Below are positions 49,540 to 58,737 of a stretch of 64,000 nucleotides of DNA, one piece after another; position 1 is the stretch's first letter, and each line of letters begins with the position of its first letter. Made by a program: the position numbers and the translations under genes. This DNA is from Planktophila turicensis (GTDB taxonomy: Bacteria > Actinomycetota > Actinomycetes > Nanopelagicales > Nanopelagicaceae): assembly GCA_965234405.1 (NCBI GenBank), contig OZ248346.1. One strand, 5' to 3'. The notes under the pieces were generated by a model. The model made no database searches. It saw only the letters and a list, made by a program, of their open reading frames with translations, and was not told the DNA's origin.

Positions 49540-51015
49540 ATGAATTCGCCATTTCGCACCTGGAGCTTACGCAGCAGACTCTCCCTTGGAATTGTTCTGC
49601 TCACGGCGCTGGGCTTTGTAGCGGCCAGCTTTGCTACACAATCACTTCTTAAGGGTTACTTGCTCTCACAAGTTGATGAACAATTAGTTGTTATTGCAGA
49701 AGCTGCTGTTCCTCGTATTGAACGCGGCGGTATTGCTAACGATGATGATGGCGATGAAGATGACAGACGTCCTGGTCGCGGTTTAGGTCGTGGGCTTGGT
49801 GCACCAGCACCACTTTCACAAATACCAACATCTACATCCATCACGGTTCTTGGCCCTGATGGCGTTGTTCTGGGTGGTTTAGGTGGCAATTTAGGCGGCG
49901 CATCAATTACTTCATACCTTGCAGGTCTACTGCCTGAAGAGGTTGCAGTACATGGCGATGAAGCATTCACGATCGCAGCTCCTGGTCCTGACTTTCGAGT
50001 TATTGCACGTCCACTCACATCTCCTGCTGGAACATTTGTCGCTGCACAAAATCTTGGCGATTTAGAACGAACACTTGCGCGACTCTCATTCTTATTCGGA
50101 CTTATTGGTTTGGTACTTCTTCTCATGATTGCCGCAGCTTCTCGCGCTGTCATTAAAATTGGTCTTCGCCCATTAGAAGATGCTGAAAAGACTGCCGAAG
50201 AGATTGCATCCGGTAACTACTCAGCGCGTATGCCAGAAACAGATCCGGGAACTGAAGTAGGCCGCCTTGTCACATCTTTAAACTCAATGTTGTCGCGTAT
50301 TGAAAAGTCTTTCTCTATTCAGACCGATAGCGAAAACAAGCTCCGTCGCTTCGTGGCTGATGCTTCTCATGAACTTCGTACACCGATTACTGCAATCCGT
50401 GGTTTCTCTGAGCTTCATCGCCAAGGTGCGGTGACTGGTGAGAAAGAGACCGCAGAGCTCATTGCTCGTATTGAAAATGAATCCAAGCGCATGGGTTCAT
50501 TGGTAGAAGATTTACTTCTCCTTGCTCGCCTTGATCAAGCACGCGAGATGGAATCAAAGCCTGTAGATATCAATAAAGTTGTTGAGGATGCTGTTATCTC
50601 GGCACGCGCTGCTGGGCCAGAACATCCTGTTGAATTCATTTCTAAGAGCGATGAGATCTTCACACTGGGTGATGAAGTGCGCATCCACCAGGTCGTTGCA
50701 AATCTTTTGGCTAATGCACGCGCACATACGCCAGCAGGTACTCCGATTACAGTTTCGGTTGCTACAACGGATGCGGGCGTTGAAGTTTCAGTTGCAGATA
50801 AGGGTCCTGGCTTAAGCGCTGAAGATCAGAATCGAATCTTTGAACGTTTCTATCGCGCAGATTCATCGCGCGTTCGAACAGGCGCAGATGGCAGTGGACT
50901 TGGTCTTTCAATTGTTGATGCAGTGATGCGCGCCCATGGAGGCTCAGTTTCGGTGAAATCTACGCCCGGAGAAGGCGCAGCTTTCGTACTTCTATTCCCT
51001 GCTAGGGCCGAGTGA
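49540..51015 (+). CDS. sensor histidine kinase with acidic extracytoplasmic segment
   Basis: Membrane helices at about 14-34 and 183-203 enclose a sensor domain of roughly 145 residues. Within it residues 67-80 are NDDDGDEDDRRPGR, an acidic run followed by a Gly/Arg-rich run, which could bind divalent cations or cationic peptides (inference). HAMP spans 204-258, the phospho-His is H277 (ASHELRTP), and the ATPase has VVANLLANARAHTP, ADKGPGLS and GSGLGLSIV. Pairs with the regulator before it. The 3' end overlaps htpX by 24 bases. Confidence 0.92.
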   Translation: MNSPFRTWSLRSRLSLGIVLLTALGFVAASFATQSLLKGYLLSQVDEQLVVIAEAAVPRIERGGIANDDDGDEDDRRPGRGLGRGLGAPAPLSQIPTSTSITVLGPDGVVLGGLGGNLGGASITSYLAGLLPEEVAVHGDEAFTIAAPGPDFRVIARPLTSPAGTFVAAQNLGDLERTLARLSFLFGLIGLVLLLMIAAASRAVIKIGLRPLEDAEKTAEEIASGNYSARMPETDPGTEVGRLVTSLNSMLSRIEKSFSIQTDSENKLRRFVADASHELRTPITAIRGFSELHRQGAVTGEKETAELIARIENESKRMGSLVEDLLLLARLDQAREMESKPVDINKVVEDAVISARAAGPEHPVEFISKSDEIFTLGDEVRIHQVVANLLANARAHTPAGTPITVSVATTDAGVEVSVADKGPGLSAEDQNRIFERFYRADSSRVRTGADGSGLGLSIVDAVMRAHGGSVSVKSTPGEGAAFVLLFPARAE

Positions 51016-51915
51016 CTCCATCGCCTTCAAAGTGGCGATACGTTCCTGAATCGGTGGATGAGTACTAAATAATTTAGAGACAGTTTGTCCATCGAGTGGT
51101 GATTCAATCCAGATATGCGCAACTGCATTTGATTTCTGGCGCACCACAGTTGAATCCGCAGCAAGAACTTCAAGTGCTTTGCGAAGTCCTGCAGGGTTAC
51201 GCGTAAATGAAACTGCAGTGGCATCTGCCAAAGCTTCACGCTTACGTGAGATTGCAGATTTCAATAACATCGCAGCAAGTGGTGCGAGAATCAAAACAAC
51301 GAGTGAGAAGACCAGCATAAGCGGGTTTGAATTTCCGCCACGGTCGCGATCGCGTCCGCCGCCAAACCACATCATACGAGTAAGGAAATCGCTCAAGATG
51401 GCGATGGCACCTGCTGTTGTTGCAGCTACGGCTGAAACCAAGGTGTCACGGTTTGCCACGTGTGACATCTCGTGGGCAATTACGCCCTGTAGTTCGTCGC
51501 GATCCATGACCTCGAGAATGCGAGTAGTAAATGCAATAAGCGCGTGTTCAGGATTTCGCCCCGTTGCAAATGCGTTTGGCGCACTATCTTCAACGATGGC
51601 AACCTTTGGCATAGGTAGACCGCTTGCGATAACAACTTCTTCAATGACGTTAAAGAGTTCGGGGGCATCTTCGCGTGTAATCAACTTTGCACCCGTCATG
51701 GTGAGAACTAATTTGTCAGAGCCGTAATACGAGCCCCACACACCAATAAGTGCAAAACCAACTGCCATCGGCACCATTGTTGAAGCGGTTCCGACTCCGA
51801 AATATGTCATCGCTGCATATGCAACGAGCCATGTCAGAACACCCATCGATGCCAGAAGGAAATAGGTCTTTCCCTTATTGGCAGATTGAAGTGCGCGGAA
51901 GTTGTTCTCAGCCAT
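50992..51915 (-). CDS. htpX: HtpX-like M48 membrane zinc metalloprotease
   Basis: A heat-shock-type membrane protease that removes damaged membrane proteins. Two N-terminal membrane helices (about 18-60), zinc motif HEMSH near 150 followed by VANRD, two more helices, and the third zinc ligand region EALADATAV near 230. Length 307. It lies 8 bases after lemA, a pairing known in many bacteria. Confidence 0.94.
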   Translation of the reverse strand: MAENNFRALQSANKGKTYFLLASMGVLTWLVAYAAMTYFGVGTASTMVPMAVGFALIGVWGSYYGSDKLVLTMTGAKLITREDAPELFNVIEEVVIASGLPMPKVAIVEDSAPNAFATGRNPEHALIAFTTRILEVMDRDELQGVIAHEMSHVANRDTLVSAVAATTAGAIAILSDFLTRMMWFGGGRDRDRGGNSNPLMLVFSLVVLILAPLAAMLLKSAISRKREALADATAVSFTRNPAGLRKALEVLAADSTVVRQKSNAVAHIWIESPLDGQTVSKLFSTHPPIQERIATLKAMESLGPSRE

Positions 51916-51923
51916 TGGTGAAA

Positions 51924-52472
51924 TTAGAACTTAACGTTTGGAACGTTACGATCTGCAGCATTTTCAACTTCGTAGAAGTCGCGAGCGCCAACCTTTGCAA
52001 AGCCTGCGAAGAAGTTGGTAGGCACTGTCTTTACTGCTGTATTGAGCGAGCGCACATTGTCGTTATAGAACTGGCGCGCAAATGAAACTTTATTCTCAGT
52101 GGTAGAAAGTTCTTCTTGTAGAGATAAGAAGTTACTTGATGCTTTGAGATCTGGGTAAGCCTCAGCAACTGCGAGCAATCCGCGAAGCGCGTTAGTTAGT
52201 GCGCCATCTGCTGCTGCAACATCGGCAACCGTTGAAGCACTTGTTGACTTCGCGCGAGCGGCAACGACAGCATCGAAAGTTCCTTGTTCGTGCTTTGCAT
52301 ATCCCTTAACGGTTTCAACCAGGTTAGGGATGAGATCTGCACGGCGCTTGAGTTGAACCTCAATCTGCGCGAATGCTTCATCGACTGTGATGTTAAGTCG
52401 GATGAGGCGGTTGTATTGAGCAACGCCAAAGATTACGAGAAGTACGAGTACGCCGATAATGATGAGTTCCAT
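51924..52472 (-). CDS. LemA family protein
   Basis: One N-terminal membrane helix (1-20) is followed by a helical bundle with family motifs YNRLIRLNITVDEAFAQIEV, RRADLIPNLVETVKGY and a C-terminal ARQFYNDNVRSLN. The outside topology and function of LemA proteins are uncertain; adjacency to htpX suggests a joint membrane-quality role. Length 182. Confidence 0.93.
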   Translation of the reverse strand: MELIIIGVLVLLVIFGVAQYNRLIRLNITVDEAFAQIEVQLKRRADLIPNLVETVKGYAKHEQGTFDAVVAARAKSTSASTVADVAAADGALTNALRGLLAVAEAYPDLKASSNFLSLQEELSTTENKVSFARQFYNDNVRSLNTAVKTVPTNFFAGFAKVGARDFYEVENAADRNVPNVKF

Positions 52473-52529
52473 AGTTATTTCAACCCCTTGACTCTGGTTC
52501 TTATTCCCCAGATAAAGATTATCGGGGCT

Positions 52530-53108
52530 TTACTTGATCTTGCTTTGGTGGAAATTCATGAAGGAGCGGCTTGGAGTTGGTCCGCGCTGTCCTTGATAAC
52601 GTGATGCGTAGATCGCTGAGCCGTATGGGTGTTCAGCAGGCGATGAGAGTTTAATCAGACAGAGCTGACCGATTTTCATGCCTGGGAATAACTTCACTGG
52701 CAAGTTTGCAACGTTTGAAAGTTCGAGCGTGATGTGGCCCGAGAATCCTGGATCGATAAAGCCCGCTGTTGAGTGGGTGAGTAGACCAAGGCGTCCGAGT
52801 GAAGACTTTCCTTCGAGGCGACCTGCGATGTCATCAGGAAGTGTGATGACCTCATAGGTAGATGCAAGAACGAATTCGCCTGGGTGCAAGATAAATGCTT
52901 CGCCTTCTTCGGCGATAACTTCGCGGGTGAGCTCAGATTGTTCGATCGATGGATCGATTACTGAGTACTTGTGGTTCTCGAAGACGCGGAAGAACTTATC
53001 GAGACGGACATCAACTGATGAAGGTTGGATCATCGCCTCTTCAAAAGGTTCGACGGCAACGCGGCCATTGGTTATTTCTGAGCGAATATCGCGATCACTG
53101 AGTAGCAC
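52530..53108 (-). CDS. dcd: dCTP deaminase, probably bifunctional with dUTPase activity
   Basis: A trimeric nucleotide enzyme. Motifs: MLLSDRDIRSEI at the start, VRLDKFFRVF, GRLEGKSSLGRLGL with the nucleotide-binding Ser/Arg, and STAGFIDPGFSGHITLELSN with the catalytic Glu. In Mycobacterium the similar enzyme makes dUMP directly from dCTP; the same is likely here but not provable by eye. It starts at GTG and has a leaderless promoter. Length 192. Confidence 0.94.
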   Translation of the reverse strand: MLLSDRDIRSEITNGRVAVEPFEEAMIQPSSVDVRLDKFFRVFENHKYSVIDPSIEQSELTREVIAEEGEAFILHPGEFVLASTYEVITLPDDIAGRLEGKSSLGRLGLLTHSTAGFIDPGFSGHITLELSNVANLPVKLFPGMKIGQLCLIKLSSPAEHPYGSAIYASRYQGQRGPTPSRSFMNFHQSKIK

Positions 53109-53114
53109 GGCGCG

Positions 53115-53120
53115 AGCCTA
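53115..53120 (-). promoter_or_regulatory. -10 element of leaderless dcd promoter
   Basis: TAGGCT on the minus strand is 6 bases before the GTG start at 53106-53108, with no Shine-Dalgarno. Confidence 0.55.
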
Positions 53121-53189
53121 CCTTTCCAGCACGAAAAAAAGGCCCTTGGCACGCTTGCGTAAGTTACTGGTGGGTAGCACCATTACGCC

Positions 53190-55016
53190 ATGAGCCATTA
53201 CAACGCCAACCTCCGTGACATTGAATTCTGCCTCTTCGACCTATTGGGTCGCGAGAAGGTGCTGGGTACCTCTATCTACTCCGAGCTCGATCGCGATACT
53301 GCGATGGGAATGCTCGAAGAGATGAAGCGCCTGACCGAGAACGATCTCGCTGCATCATTCGTCGATGGCGATCGCATCGGAACAGATTTCAATAAAGCAA
53401 CAGGCGATATCAAACTTCCAGAAAGTTTCAAGAAGTCATACAAGGCATATGTTGATGGCGAATGGTGGCGTCTTGATGCACCTGTCGAACTCGGTGGAAT
53501 GAAAGTTCCTGCATCAGTTCGTTGGGCGATCGCTGAAATGGTTTTGGGTTCTAATCCTGCAATTCACATCTACGCATCTGGTTATGCATTTTCACAGGTT
53601 GCACATGTATTAGGAACAGATGTTCAGAAGAAGATGGCGAAGCACATGGTGGATCGCCACTGGGGTGCAACTATGCAGTTGACTGAACCTGATGCAGGAT
53701 CTGATGTTGGCGCCGGTCGTTCTAAGGCAGTGCAACAGCCAGATGGAACATGGCACATCACCGGCACAAAGCGTTTTATTACTTCAGGTGATGCTGATAT
53801 TTACGAGAACATCATGCACTTCACTCTTGCACGTCGCGAAGGTGGTGGACCAGGAACTAAGGGTCTCTCACTCTTCTTGATTCCAAAGTTTATGTTCGAT
53901 CTAGAAACTGGCGAACTTGGAAAGCGCAATGGCGTTTATGTAACAAATGTCGAACACAAGATGGGACTTAACGTCTCTGCAACATGCGAAATGAATCTTG
54001 GCGAGAAGGAACCAGCTGTTGGTTACTTGCTTGGTGATGTTCACGAAGGTATTGCGCAGATGTTTAAAGTCATTGAATTTGCTCGCATGATGGTTGGTAC
54101 CAAGGCGATTGCAACACTTTCGGCTGGTTACCAACAAGCACTTGCCTATGCCAAGACTCGCGTTCAGGGCGGCGATATGAAGGTTATGAACGATAAGGCC
54201 AGCCCTCGCGTCACCATCATTAAGCACCCAGATGTGCGTCGTTCACTGATGGTGCAGAAGGCTTACTCCGAAGGTATGCGCGCACTAGTTCTTTACACCG
54301 CATCAATTCAAGATGAGATCGAACTTGCTCGCGAAGCAGGAGATACCGAGAAGCTTGAAGATATGGAGAAGCTCAACGATCTCTTGCTTCCAGTTGTTAA
54401 GGGATTTGGTTCAGAAAAATCTTGGACACTTCTTGGTACTGAATCTCTTCAAACATTTGGTGGTTCCGGCTTTACTCAAGACTGGCCACTCGAACAATAT
54501 GTGCGTGATGCAAAGATCGACACCTTGTATGAAGGCACCACTGCAATTCAAGGTCTTGATTTCTTCTTCCGTAAAGTTGTTAAAGATGGCGGACGTTCAC
54601 TTGGGCTACTTGGTAAAGAGATTCAAGCTTTCGCTGAATCTGGTGGGGCTCATGCAGAAGAGAAGCAAGCACTTCTCAAAGCGCTCGGTGACCTTAATGG
54701 AATTATTGGTGTTCTTGTAGGTCATGCAATGGCTTCCCAAGAAAACCCTGCTGAGATTTACAAGGTGGGTTTAAGCACATCACGTGCGCTCATGGCTGTT
54801 GGTGATGTCATCATCACTTGGTTGCTACTTCGCCAGGCAGATATTGCTACGGAAAAGCTGGCAGCAGGTGCTGGCAAAGATACTGATTTCTACACAGGAA
54901 AGATTGCCTCAGCAAAGTTCTTTGTTGCCACAGTTCTGCCTCACATCACCGCAGATCGCAAGATTGTTGAAGGAACTGACTCATCAATCATGGAGATTCC
55001 AGAGTCTGCTTTCTAA
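53190..55016 (+). CDS. acyl-CoA dehydrogenase, FadE5-like
   Basis: A long FAD acyl-CoA dehydrogenase (608 residues). The N-terminal extension (NLRDIEFCLFDLLGREKVLG) and C-terminal helical domain (about 470-608) are those of mycobacterial FadE5. The FAD/substrate strand reads MQLTEPDAGSDVGAGRSKAV, and the catalytic Glu is in YEGTTAIQG near 447. It starts beta-oxidation with broad chain-length range in the mycobacterial case. It stands alone, so the rest of the pathway must be elsewhere. No Shine-Dalgarno is obvious before the ATG. Confidence 0.93.
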   Translation: MSHYNANLRDIEFCLFDLLGREKVLGTSIYSELDRDTAMGMLEEMKRLTENDLAASFVDGDRIGTDFNKATGDIKLPESFKKSYKAYVDGEWWRLDAPVELGGMKVPASVRWAIAEMVLGSNPAIHIYASGYAFSQVAHVLGTDVQKKMAKHMVDRHWGATMQLTEPDAGSDVGAGRSKAVQQPDGTWHITGTKRFITSGDADIYENIMHFTLARREGGGPGTKGLSLFLIPKFMFDLETGELGKRNGVYVTNVEHKMGLNVSATCEMNLGEKEPAVGYLLGDVHEGIAQMFKVIEFARMMVGTKAIATLSAGYQQALAYAKTRVQGGDMKVMNDKASPRVTIIKHPDVRRSLMVQKAYSEGMRALVLYTASIQDEIELAREAGDTEKLEDMEKLNDLLLPVVKGFGSEKSWTLLGTESLQTFGGSGFTQDWPLEQYVRDAKIDTLYEGTTAIQGLDFFFRKVVKDGGRSLGLLGKEIQAFAESGGAHAEEKQALLKALGDLNGIIGVLVGHAMASQENPAEIYKVGLSTSRALMAVGDVIITWLLLRQADIATEKLAAGAGKDTDFYTGKIASAKFFVATVLPHITADRKIVEGTDSSIMEIPESAF

Positions 55017-55026
55017 CTCTTTAAGT

Positions 55027-55032
55027 TAAACT
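55027..55032 (+). promoter_or_regulatory. -10 element of leaderless EamA promoter
   Basis: TAAACT, 10 bases after the fadE stop, is 6 bases before the ATG at 55039. Confidence 0.5.
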
Positions 55033-55038
55033 CACCGC

Positions 55039-55959
55039 ATGCTTTCAAAACATCGCGGTGAGTTTTTACTTATTCTGGGAGCTTTCTTCTTCTCGCTCTC
55101 CGGAATCGTCGTCACCGTTGTGATGAAACACTTGCCGGCGCTGCGTCTTGCTGAAGTTCGCTCCGTATCCGCAGTCGTGATACTCGGTACTTACGTTCTT
55201 CTAACTCGCCCTGAAATCATCAAGGTGCAGAAATCTGAAATCCCTCGCCTCGCCCTCTATGGCGTAGTGGGCTTCGCCTTCGTGAACTTCGGCTATTTAT
55301 TGGGCATAGAGCGCGGAGTACCGCTCGGCCTCGTCCTTATTATCGAATTTACCGCCTCAATCTGGATCGCTCTCTGGATCAAACTGGTCCGCAAAGGCCA
55401 TGTTTCTAATGAGATGTGGCTTGCTGTCATTCTCTCGCTGACCGGACTGATTCTCGTTGCAAAGGTCTGGCAAGGTTTTAAATTCGACCTCATTGGAATT
55501 ACCGCTGCAACGTTGTGTGCATTCTGTTTAGCGGCTTACTTCCTTATGAGTGAACGAATTGGAAAGAAGCGCGAACCAATTGCAACGCTGATCTTCGGTA
55601 TGGGTTTTGCATCTGCCTTCTGGCTGATTGTTCTTCCACCTTGGACATTTCCCTTTGAAGTATTTTCAACGCAGATGGATCTCGGTGGAATCGCAAAGGG
55701 CACAATGCTTCCTGGTTGGTTATTGATTGGTGCAGCGGCAATCTTCGGAACTGTCGTTCCATACATGTTGGTTCTATCGGGAATGAAATATTTGAGCGCA
55801 TCGACAAGTAGCGTTATTGGAATGCTTGAGCCTGTTATTGCTGGCGCATTTGCCTGGATCTGGTTTGCGCAGAGCTGGGATGCAATTCAATTGGCGGGCG
55901 CAGCCATTGTGCTTGTTGGAATTTATCTAGCTGATCGCGCAAAGACTGCGGCGAGTTAA
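55039..55959 (+). CDS. EamA/DMT-family transporter
   Basis: A 306-residue protein with ten predicted membrane helices in two EamA halves (about 8-140 and 150-300), for example LILGAFFFSLSGIVVTVVMK and SVIGMLEPVIAGAFAWIWF. Family members export amino acids, nucleosides or other small metabolites; the substrate is not evident. A leaderless promoter precedes it. It ends 4 bases before the convergent dnaB stop. Confidence 0.88.
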   Translation: MLSKHRGEFLLILGAFFFSLSGIVVTVVMKHLPALRLAEVRSVSAVVILGTYVLLTRPEIIKVQKSEIPRLALYGVVGFAFVNFGYLLGIERGVPLGLVLIIEFTASIWIALWIKLVRKGHVSNEMWLAVILSLTGLILVAKVWQGFKFDLIGITAATLCAFCLAAYFLMSERIGKKREPIATLIFGMGFASAFWLIVLPPWTFPFEVFSTQMDLGGIAKGTMLPGWLLIGAAAIFGTVVPYMLVLSGMKYLSASTSSVIGMLEPVIAGAFAWIWFAQSWDAIQLAGAAIVLVGIYLADRAKTAAS

Positions 55960-55963
55960 GAAG

Positions 55964-57424
55964 TTACTCGTTCCAACCGCCATCACCAGGTGCTGATGGC
56001 TGAATATCTGATGGACCTGCTGATTGTGTGAAGTCGCGGCCTGCTCCAACATTTGGCGCCATATCGAAGAAGCGCGCGAAGTGGAGTTGAGCTGAAACTG
56101 TAATTGTGCGAGTTGGTCCGTTACGGTGCTTTGCAACGATGAAATCTGCTTCGCCCGAACGGTTCTGTGAATCGTACATATCATCGCGGTGCAACAAGAT
56201 AACAACGTCAGCATCTTGTTCGATAGAACCAGATTCACGAAGGTCAGACAACATTGGGCGCTTATCTGTACGTTGTTCAGGTCCACGGTTGAGCTGTGAG
56301 ATTGCAATAACAGGAACGTTAAGTTCCTTTGCCATCAGCTTGAGGTGACGTGAGAATTCAGATACTTCCTGCTGACGGTTTTCAACGCGCTTACCTGATG
56401 ACATCAGCTGCAAGTAGTCGATAACAATGAGTTTGAGGTCATGGCGCTGCTTAAGGCGACGGGCCTTTGCGCGGATCTCCATCATTGAAAGGTTCGGTGA
56501 ATCATCGATAAAGAGTGGTGCATCAGAGATTTCACCCATACGGCGAGCAAGCTTTGCCCATTCATCATCGCTGAGTTGTCCGGAACGAATATTGTTTAGA
56601 CCAACGCGCGCTTCGGCAGACAACATACGCATTGTGATTTCTGATTTCGACATTTCGAGAGAGAAGATCACTGCCGCTTGGTTATCGTGAATCGCAGCGT
56701 GGCGCGCAATATCAAGACCGAGCGTTGACTTACCAACTGCAGGACGCGCAGCAACGATGATCATGTTGCCTGGGTGCAGTCCGTGAGTCAGCGCATCGAG
56801 ATCGCGGAAACCTGTCTTAACACCTTCGATACCAATTCCCTTAGAGATTGCTTCGATTTCATCGAGAGCGGCTGGCAACAAGGTATTGAGTTGTACATAA
56901 TCTTCAGAAGAGCGGCGTTCGGTAACTGCATAAACTTCTGCTTGCGCAGCATCGACGGCATCATCGACTTCACCATTTTGATCGTAACCAAGTTGAACAA
57001 TCTTGGTTCCGGCTTCAACAAGGCGGCGCATGATTGCATGTTCTAGAACAATCTTTGCGTAGTAACCAGCGTTAGCAGCTGTTGGTACAGATGAAATCAA
57101 AGTGTGTAGATATGGTGCGCCACCTGCACGTGCGATTTCTCCGCGCTTCGTGAGTTCGGCTGCAACGGTGACAGCATCAGCTGGTTCACCGCGTCCATAG
57201 AGATCGAGAATTGCATCGTAGATAAGTTCATGTGCAGGGCGATAGAAATCGCGTTCGCGAAGTACTTCAACAACATCAGCGATTGCATCTTTAGATAGCA
57301 ACATTCCACCGAGAACAGATTGTTCTGCTTGTAGATCTTGTGGTGGTGTGCGTTCGTATTCGGCGCCGACAGTGTTGTAGGTAGCTGCGCCTCTAGAGTT
57401 ATTAGGTAGTTCTGCAATGCTCAT
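55964..57424 (-). CDS. dnaB: replicative DNA helicase
   Basis: A hexameric helicase at the replication fork. The N-terminal primase-interacting domain (about 30-140) is followed by the RecA-like motor: Walker A RPAVGKST near 229, Walker B IVIDYLQLM, and the Arg finger region FIVAKHRNGPTRTI. No intein is present, although actinobacterial dnaB often carries one; 486 residues is the uninterrupted size. Shine-Dalgarno GAGGAAGG precedes the ATG. The upstream gap carries a DnaA-box array. Confidence 0.97.
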   Translation of the reverse strand: MSIAELPNNSRGAATYNTVGAEYERTPPQDLQAEQSVLGGMLLSKDAIADVVEVLRERDFYRPAHELIYDAILDLYGRGEPADAVTVAAELTKRGEIARAGGAPYLHTLISSVPTAANAGYYAKIVLEHAIMRRLVEAGTKIVQLGYDQNGEVDDAVDAAQAEVYAVTERRSSEDYVQLNTLLPAALDEIEAISKGIGIEGVKTGFRDLDALTHGLHPGNMIIVAARPAVGKSTLGLDIARHAAIHDNQAAVIFSLEMSKSEITMRMLSAEARVGLNNIRSGQLSDDEWAKLARRMGEISDAPLFIDDSPNLSMMEIRAKARRLKQRHDLKLIVIDYLQLMSSGKRVENRQQEVSEFSRHLKLMAKELNVPVIAISQLNRGPEQRTDKRPMLSDLRESGSIEQDADVVILLHRDDMYDSQNRSGEADFIVAKHRNGPTRTITVSAQLHFARFFDMAPNVGAGRDFTQSAGPSDIQPSAPGDGGWNE

Positions 57425-57527
57425 GCGACATACCTTCCTCTAAGCCACTGACAAGGCCGGATCCCAGTCAGCAACGGGGCAAAGGTATGGCTCGCACGCT
57501 CAGTAAGCGAGAAAGTCCCCTCGGTAA

Positions 57528-57624
57528 TGGGGATAAAGGTGTGCATAACTCGGTGGATAAGCGTGGATAGCTGTGCATAAGGTGTTGATGAATTGTGTGT
57601 AACTCCCGCTTTAAGCGTGAATAA
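57528..57624 (-). promoter_or_regulatory. array of DnaA-box-like 9-mers upstream of dnaB
   Basis: Read on the minus strand, same-direction 9-mers occur at 57528-57536 (TTATCCCCA), 57540-57548 (TTATGCACA), 57552-57560 (TTATCCACC), 57562-57570 (CTATCCACG), 57572-57580 (TTATGCACA), 57594-57602 (TTACACACA) and 57616-57624 (TTATTCACG). Two match TTATNCACA exactly, three more miss by one base, and spacing is 10, 12 or 22 bases, close to helical phase. This could regulate dnaB, titrate DnaA, or be part of an origin. Confidence 0.65.
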
Positions 57625-57703
57625 GTGTGGAGGAAAGTAATTCCTGGATTCTCATTGGTTGAGATGTCATATCAAATTCATCTTTGTAGGCAAGACTTCG
57701 CAC

Positions 57704-58675
57704 ATGATCGTTGATTACGCGCTCTACCAAAGTGGAAAGCGCCACACAGAGCCTTCCAATCTCCCCGCTCTTATTCAGAAAGCAAAGAGTGAAGGTGGAT
57801 TTGTTTGGTTAGGCCTTGCAGAACCAACACAGAATGAATTTGAAAAAGTCGTTGGTGATTTTGGATTTCATCCACTCGCAATTGAAGACGCGGTTATGGC
57901 ACATCAGCGCCCTAAGTTTGAAGAGTATCCCGGTGTGCAAGCGCTCGTTGTAAAGACAGCTTTCTATGAAGAGAAAGGCAGCCAGATTTCAACTGGCGAA
58001 CTCTTCTGTTTTATTGGAGATCACTTCATCGTTGTTGTCCGCCATGGAAATGGTGCGCCACTTGTTAACACCCGCCATGCACTTGAATCTAATTCGGAAC
58101 AGTTAGCCAAGGGCCCATATGCGGTTCTGCATGCAATTCTCGACCATGTAATCGACTGTTACATCGATATCTCAATCGAATTAGAAGCAGATGTTCTGCA
58201 AGTTGAACAGAAAGTTTTTGGCGATACTCGAGAGAGTGCCTCGCAAGAGATTTATCTCTTGAAGCGCGAAGTTATCGAGTTCCGTCATGCAATTGAGCCA
58301 CTTCTATCTCCGCTTCAACAGATCTCAAGTATCGGCGCACGAAACATACCTTCAGAGCTCACACCATTCTTTAGAGATACCCTCGATCATCTTTCGCGTG
58401 CATCCGATGCTGCCTCTGGGCTCGATGCTTTGCTGACTTCAGCGTTGCAGGCAGAAATCGCACAGGTACAGCTACAGCAGAATGAAGATATGCGAAAGAT
58501 AACTTCATATGTTGCTTTGGCTTCTGTGCCCACAATGGTCGCTGGTATCTACGGCATGAACTTCGATGTAATGCCTGAATTACGCTGGAAATTTGGTTAT
58601 CCACTAGTCGTTGGTTCACTCGTTCTTGTGACAGCGTTTCTTTACCGCAAATTTAAGAAATCAGGCTGGTTGTAA
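57704..58675 (+). CDS. corA: CorA-type magnesium/cobalt transporter
   Basis: A pentameric divalent-cation channel. A cytoplasmic N-terminal funnel and long helices (to about 265) lead to two C-terminal membrane helices, with the selectivity motif YGMNF near 284-287 and a lysine-rich tail. I choose ATG 57704 (MIVDYALYQSGKR), which fits family starts; a TTG at 57659 would add 15 residues without family likeness. 323 residues. Divergent from dnaB. Confidence 0.9.
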   Translation: MIVDYALYQSGKRHTEPSNLPALIQKAKSEGGFVWLGLAEPTQNEFEKVVGDFGFHPLAIEDAVMAHQRPKFEEYPGVQALVVKTAFYEEKGSQISTGELFCFIGDHFIVVVRHGNGAPLVNTRHALESNSEQLAKGPYAVLHAILDHVIDCYIDISIELEADVLQVEQKVFGDTRESASQEIYLLKREVIEFRHAIEPLLSPLQQISSIGARNIPSELTPFFRDTLDHLSRASDAASGLDALLTSALQAEIAQVQLQQNEDMRKITSYVALASVPTMVAGIYGMNFDVMPELRWKFGYPLVVGSLVLVTAFLYRKFKKSGWL

Positions 58676-58695
58676 TACTTACTTGGAATAAGAAA

Positions 58696-58721
58696 GGCCC
58701 GCCGCAATTAAGCGACGGGCC
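58696..58721 (-). terminator. terminator of the rpsF-ssb-rpsR-rplI operon
   Basis: On the minus strand GGCCCGTCGC-TTAATT-GCGGCGGGCC forms a 10-bp stem, with one T.G pair, followed by TTTCTTATT. On the plus strand the same site has a mismatch and no T-run, so it serves rplI rather than corA. Confidence 0.85.
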
Positions 58722-58737
58722 CCTCTTGTTGAACTAA

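Noticed and set aside
57425..57703. Calling the dnaB/corA gap the chromosomal origin
   Set aside because: The box array is strong, but dnaA and dnaN are not in the window, no clear AT-rich unwinding stretch is next to it, and GC skew cannot be judged here. Kept as a candidate DnaA-binding region.
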